Below are positions 6,124-8,860 of a stretch of DNA of 8,860 nt, piece by piece (position 1 is the first letter of the stretch; each line of letters starts with the position of its first letter). The translations under genes were made by a program, and so were the position numbers. Source of the DNA: Bdellovibrionaceae bacterium UBA2466 (lineage in GTDB: Bacteria > Bdellovibrionota > FAC87 > UBA2466); the NCBI GenBank assembly GCA_002342225.1, contig DDPO01000083.1, positions 419 through 9,278 on the forward strand, in the 5' to 3' direction. The notes below the pieces were generated by a model, which was given only the letters and a program-made list of their open reading frames with translations, was not told the origin of the DNA and made no database searches.

Positions 6124-6654
6124 ATGGCAACATTTAAAAATATTTTAGTTTCCCTAGGGATGCTCATCAGTATGATGGCGACTCCCATTAAAGCGGATAA
6201 ACCCCTTGAAACTGTGGCTCATGTGGACCTCGATAGATATTTAGGAGAGTGGTATGAGATCGCAAGATTTGATGCCCCTTTTCAACAAGGGTGTGTTGCA
6301 AGTCGAGCCCATTATTCTTTGAACCCTGATGGGACCCTTAAAGTAGTGAACGAGTGTCGCAGCGAGACCTTTGACGGAAAGTTAAGAATCGCAAAAGGGA
6401 AAGCGTGGGTCGTTGATAAAGTTTCTAACGCCAAATTAAAAGTGCAGTTTTTTTGGCCGTTCAAGGGGGATTATTGGATTATTGATCTAGGTAAGGACTA
6501 TGAGTTCTCGGTAGTCAGTGAGCCTAAGAGGAAATTTTTATGGATCTTGAGCCGAACGCCTCACATGGAACTAAAAACCTACGATGAAATTCTTGAAAAG
6601 TTAAAGTTTCTGGGCTTCGATATCGCCCAGTTATTAAAAACTCCTCAGCCTTGA
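6124..6654 (+). CDS. blc: Blc-type bacterial lipocalin, predicted soluble periplasmic form
   Basis: A 176-residue lipocalin, an eight-stranded barrel that binds fatty acids or lysophospholipids in the envelope. Residues 1-24 form a Sec signal peptide, probably cleaved after PIKA. Signature regions are DLDRYLGEWYEIARFD (35-50), with the invariant GxW, then GTLKVVNEC (70-78), GKAWVVD (92-98), YWIIDLG (117-123), YEFSVVSEP (126-134) and LWILSRTP (139-146). C57 and C78 could form a disulfide after export. Unlike E. coli Blc there is no lipobox cysteine at the cleavage site, so it should be soluble in the periplasm rather than anchored to the outer membrane. AGGAGG (6113-6118) is five bases before the ATG. 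It is the last confident gene of the plus-strand operon. Confidence 0.95.
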   Translation: MATFKNILVSLGMLISMMATPIKADKPLETVAHVDLDRYLGEWYEIARFDAPFQQGCVASRAHYSLNPDGTLKVVNECRSETFDGKLRIAKGKAWVVDKVSNAKLKVQFFWPFKGDYWIIDLGKDYEFSVVSEPKRKFLWILSRTPHMELKTYDEILEKLKFLGFDIAQLLKTPQP

Positions 6655-6829
6655 GAAATTTTGTTTTCTGGATTCCATTCATTGAGTTAGAACTTGGCGT
6701 TTTTGGAACTATCTCGGTCCAAGAGTCAACGGGCTTTATCGTGGCAACTGGAAATTTCATGCAGGAGGCTTACAACGCTGTTGCATATTTCGGTGGCGCT
6801 TTCAATATAAACGCCGGTAGGCCCTTCTA
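6651..6829 (+). other. Convergent gap with a doubtful small open frame, no clear terminator
   Basis: The 172 bases between the lipocalin and helicase stops hold no confident gene. One plus-strand frame stays open from 6597 and could be read as 58 residues from TTG at 6651, which overlaps the lipocalin stop (TTGA), to TAG at 6827-6829. The predicted peptide is rich in Phe, Gly and Val and ends AYFGGAFNINAGRPF. No Shine-Dalgarno supports the TTG, and the ATG at 6759 would leave only 23 residues. Candidate hairpins are weak: GGCG (6795-6798)/CGCC (6812-6815) with a bulged TTT/AAA extension, and TTGGA (6703-6707)/TCCAA (6718-6722). Neither is followed by a T-run on either strand. Confidence 0.25.
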
Positions 6830-8854
6830 GTCTTGGTCAGCCGTCTTTGGTTGGACGAGCAAACTAGCCCAGCTGTCTTTAGGAACGCCTTTCATTTCAC
6901 TGGGTAAAAACAGACTGAGAGTCTCCCTAGCACGAGTCAAGGCCACATAGAGTATCCTGCGAGACTCTTCACTATCGAGAGTTTCTTTAAGTTCCTTAAG
7001 CCGAATATACTGACTTGGAATGATTGTCTCCCCATGCTCCATATATTTCATCGATGGTGGTTCGTTGGGAGAAGTGAGAATCGTGGGAAGCTGAGTTGGG
7101 GAGCGCCTTAAACTATCCACTAGAAAGACATGTTCAAACTCGAGTCCTTTTGAAGCATGAACTGTCATGAGTTTAATCGCCCCGCTGCTGGCAGAACCGG
7201 TTGTGGATTTAAAAAGAATGCCCTCTTTTTTCCAAAGGTCGAGATCAACCAGAGCTTCATGAACAGAGTAATTTTTTTCAGTGAGAGGTTTTAACCACTC
7301 ATAAAAAGCCTCTGACTGTTCAGGGAAGTAAGTTGAGTTTGAGAAAAGCTCAAAGAGAGCTTCCCTGAGATATATTCGGGGCTTATCGGCCAAATTAAAA
7401 AACCAATGAAGCTTTGGGCTCAAAAAGTTTTTTACTTTCTCTTCAAATGGAAAAACTGAGCTGTCGTCTGTGATGTCTGCAAGCTGCGAAAGTGTGACTC
7501 CAACCCAAGGTGAGACCAAAAAGGCACCAAGAGAGAAGGAGTCCCTCGGCCTAGAAAGGGCCTTTAGATAGTGATTTAAGTTGAGCACATCATAGTGCGC
7601 AAAAAGAGAAAGGGTTTGAGTGCACTCGACTTGAAGCCCCTTTGCTTTCAAGGCTTCTGTGTACACATCGATTCGGTCTCCCATGCGAAAGAGAAGCGCA
7701 AGATCTTCAGGTCGATTTCCTTGGCCCAAGTAATTATCTACGGCTTGCAAAACGGCTTGTAGCTCAAGTTCTTTTTTGTCGACTTTCTTTTCCGCTTCAG
7801 CCGCACAATTATAAACATTTACTGTGATAGCTTCTCCGGCTCTCTCTATTCCGCTTTTCATCGCGCTAAAAGAGATGGGGCTTTTTTCAAAAAAGGTCTG
7901 ACTATAGCGATTAATATCCCCTATCAAAGTGCTCTGAGTTCTAAAATTAGTATTAAGCTCCGCCACTAATCCGTCCCACTGTTCCACGAGTTGGCTTACT
8001 TTAAAAAACAATGAGACATCGGCGTGGCGAAAAGAATAGATAGATTGTTTGGGGTCGCCAACGACGAAAAGTTTGTTGTAATCGCTACCTAACAGAAGCT
8101 GAAAAATATCCCATTGGCTCTGGCTGGTGTCTTGAAATTCATCAATCAGAACGGCCTTGAACTGGGTTTGAAGTCGTGATCTTAGAGGGGATTGCTGCTT
8201 TAACAGTTGAGCACTCAAAAACTCGAGATCATCAAATCGATAAAATCCCTCGCTTAAAAAGGACTGTTCGAGTTGAATGATAGAAGGCAGAGCCGACTCA
8301 TAGAAAATCTGGAGAGGAAATTCTTGGCTGATTTCTTTAGAAAAAGAGGACAAAGTATGGCGAGAATTGTAGAGCGTGGTGTAGACCTCTTTCAATTGGT
8401 TTCTGGAAACAAACGAAAGTAAATGCGCTAGACTTTGTCTGGAAAGGGAATAGAGCCACTTTCGATAAGAGTTTTCAAGCGCCACTTGAAATTGGTAATC
8501 GCTTAAAATGCTTTCAATGGGTGGATAACCAAGGAGCGTGCCGTACTCAGAAATCAAAAAGTAACAAAAGCTATGAATGGTTCCGATAAACCGTGTTCGT
8601 TCTACTTCCGAGACAAGTGGGGAGAGAGACTCAATGGTCCCTAGTGTTTTTTGAATACGGGTTTTTAGTTGTTGTGCAGCGTCGTTAGTAAAAGTAACGG
8701 TTAAAATTTCATGAGGGCTCAGTCCCCTTTTCAATAGTTCAATGTAGCGAGCGACAAGAACAGTTGTCTTTCCAGAACCTGCAGCTGCTGTCACGACGAT
8801 GGGACGGTCTAGGGTCAGAGCAGCTAATTTTTGCTCGTCGGTCATATTAAACAT
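6827..8854 (-). CDS. UvrD/AddA-type superfamily 1 DNA helicase without nuclease domain
   Basis: A 675-residue ATP-dependent 3'-5' helicase/translocase with all SF1A motifs. These are Walker A AAAGSGKTT (23-31), Ia TVTFTNDAA (52-60), the AddA/RecB-like GTIHSFC (91-97), Walker B IDEFQDTS (237-244), III VVGDPKQSIYSFR (264-276), IV NTNFRT (301-306), V MTVHASKGLEFEHVFL (563-578) and VI RRILYVALTRARETL (632-646). The DPKQSIYSFR and TIHSFC wording is closer to AddA/RecB than to UvrD/Rep. However, AddA and RecB are about 1,200 residues with a C-terminal nuclease, while this protein ends about 29 residues after motif VI. It is probably a DNA repair or recombination helicase working with a separate nuclease. 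The ATG at 8854 or the Met at residue 4 is a plausible start. The frame is still open at the right edge and no Shine-Dalgarno can be seen, so a longer N-terminus is possible. Confidence 0.9.
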   Translation of the reverse strand: MFNMTDEQKLAALTLDRPIVVTAAAGSGKTTVLVARYIELLKRGLSPHEILTVTFTNDAAQQLKTRIQKTLGTIESLSPLVSEVERTRFIGTIHSFCYFLISEYGTLLGYPPIESILSDYQFQVALENSYRKWLYSLSRQSLAHLLSFVSRNQLKEVYTTLYNSRHTLSSFSKEISQEFPLQIFYESALPSIIQLEQSFLSEGFYRFDDLEFLSAQLLKQQSPLRSRLQTQFKAVLIDEFQDTSQSQWDIFQLLLGSDYNKLFVVGDPKQSIYSFRHADVSLFFKVSQLVEQWDGLVAELNTNFRTQSTLIGDINRYSQTFFEKSPISFSAMKSGIERAGEAITVNVYNCAAEAEKKVDKKELELQAVLQAVDNYLGQGNRPEDLALLFRMGDRIDVYTEALKAKGLQVECTQTLSLFAHYDVLNLNHYLKALSRPRDSFSLGAFLVSPWVGVTLSQLADITDDSSVFPFEEKVKNFLSPKLHWFFNLADKPRIYLREALFELFSNSTYFPEQSEAFYEWLKPLTEKNYSVHEALVDLDLWKKEGILFKSTTGSASSGAIKLMTVHASKGLEFEHVFLVDSLRRSPTQLPTILTSPNEPPSMKYMEHGETIIPSQYIRLKELKETLDSEESRRILYVALTRARETLSLFLPSEMKGVPKDSWASLLVQPKTADQD

Positions 8855-8860
8855 AGCCCA

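Noticed and set aside
6524..6760. Minus-strand 78-codon frame over the lipocalin end and the convergent gap
   Set aside because: Half of it is antisense to conserved lipocalin sequence, there is no Shine-Dalgarno, and the composition is not protein-like.
6791..6817. Possible bidirectional terminator between lipocalin and helicase
   Set aside because: The GGCG/CGCC stem needs a bulge and has no T-run on either strand, so it does not meet the usual intrinsic terminator pattern.
7642..7827. Plus-strand 61-codon frame inside the helicase gene
   Set aside because: It is antisense to the middle of an intact helicase with all SF1 motifs.
1..8860. CRISPR arrays, insertion sequences, tRNA genes or prophage/defence modules
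   Set aside because: I saw no regularly spaced repeats, transposase motifs, terminal inverted repeats or cloverleaf-like sequences; the helicase alone is not evidence for a defence system.

Overview
The window looks like a chromosomal stretch from a Gram-negative bacterium of moderate to low GC. The lipocalin with a Sec signal peptide, the respiratory glycerol-3-phosphate dehydrogenase and the style of the short proteins support this. The gene content fits the Bdellovibrionota/Oligoflexia area or a neighbouring delta-type lineage, but that placement is a guess. Coding density is high and genes abut or overlap by a few bases. I see no insertion sequence, CRISPR array, rRNA, tRNA or sign of recent transfer.

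Layout. (1) At the left edge is the N-terminal part of an unrecognised exported protein (1-466, minus), with its own promoter. (2) Next is a minus-strand three-gene operon read from 2173 down to 578: a four-helix membrane protein of unknown function, a short-chain dehydrogenase/reductase-like protein and a second four-helix membrane protein. (3) A 104-bp divergent control region (2174-2277) carries a perfect 9+2+9 palindrome overlapping TTGAAC -35-like boxes facing both ways. (4) A plus-strand six-gene operon runs from 2278 to 6654: renalase-like FAD oxidoreductase, GbsR/MarR-type regulator, GlpD, MTH1187-type thiamine-binding protein, DUF393 (DCC) thiol protein and Blc-type lipocalin. (5) After a 172-bp convergent gap comes a UvrD/AddA-type helicase on the minus strand, reaching the right edge.

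How the genes may work together. The renalase-like flavoprotein, DUF393 protein, lipocalin, SDR and small membrane proteins are, from general knowledge, typical companions of photolyase and LitR- or ChrR-controlled light/singlet-oxygen response clusters. Here they flank one shared divergent operator, but no photolyase, cryptochrome or LitR is in the window. GlpD, a GbsR-type regulator and a thiamine-binding-fold protein sit inside the same run with 4-38 bp overlaps. This suggests one transcription unit linking glycerol-3-phosphate/lipid metabolism, redox repair and lipid handling in the envelope. That link is an inference.

The most noteworthy points are the divergent palindromic operator, an SDR whose catalytic Tyr position is Ile, the mixed operon itself, and a helicase that ends soon after motif VI with no nuclease domain.
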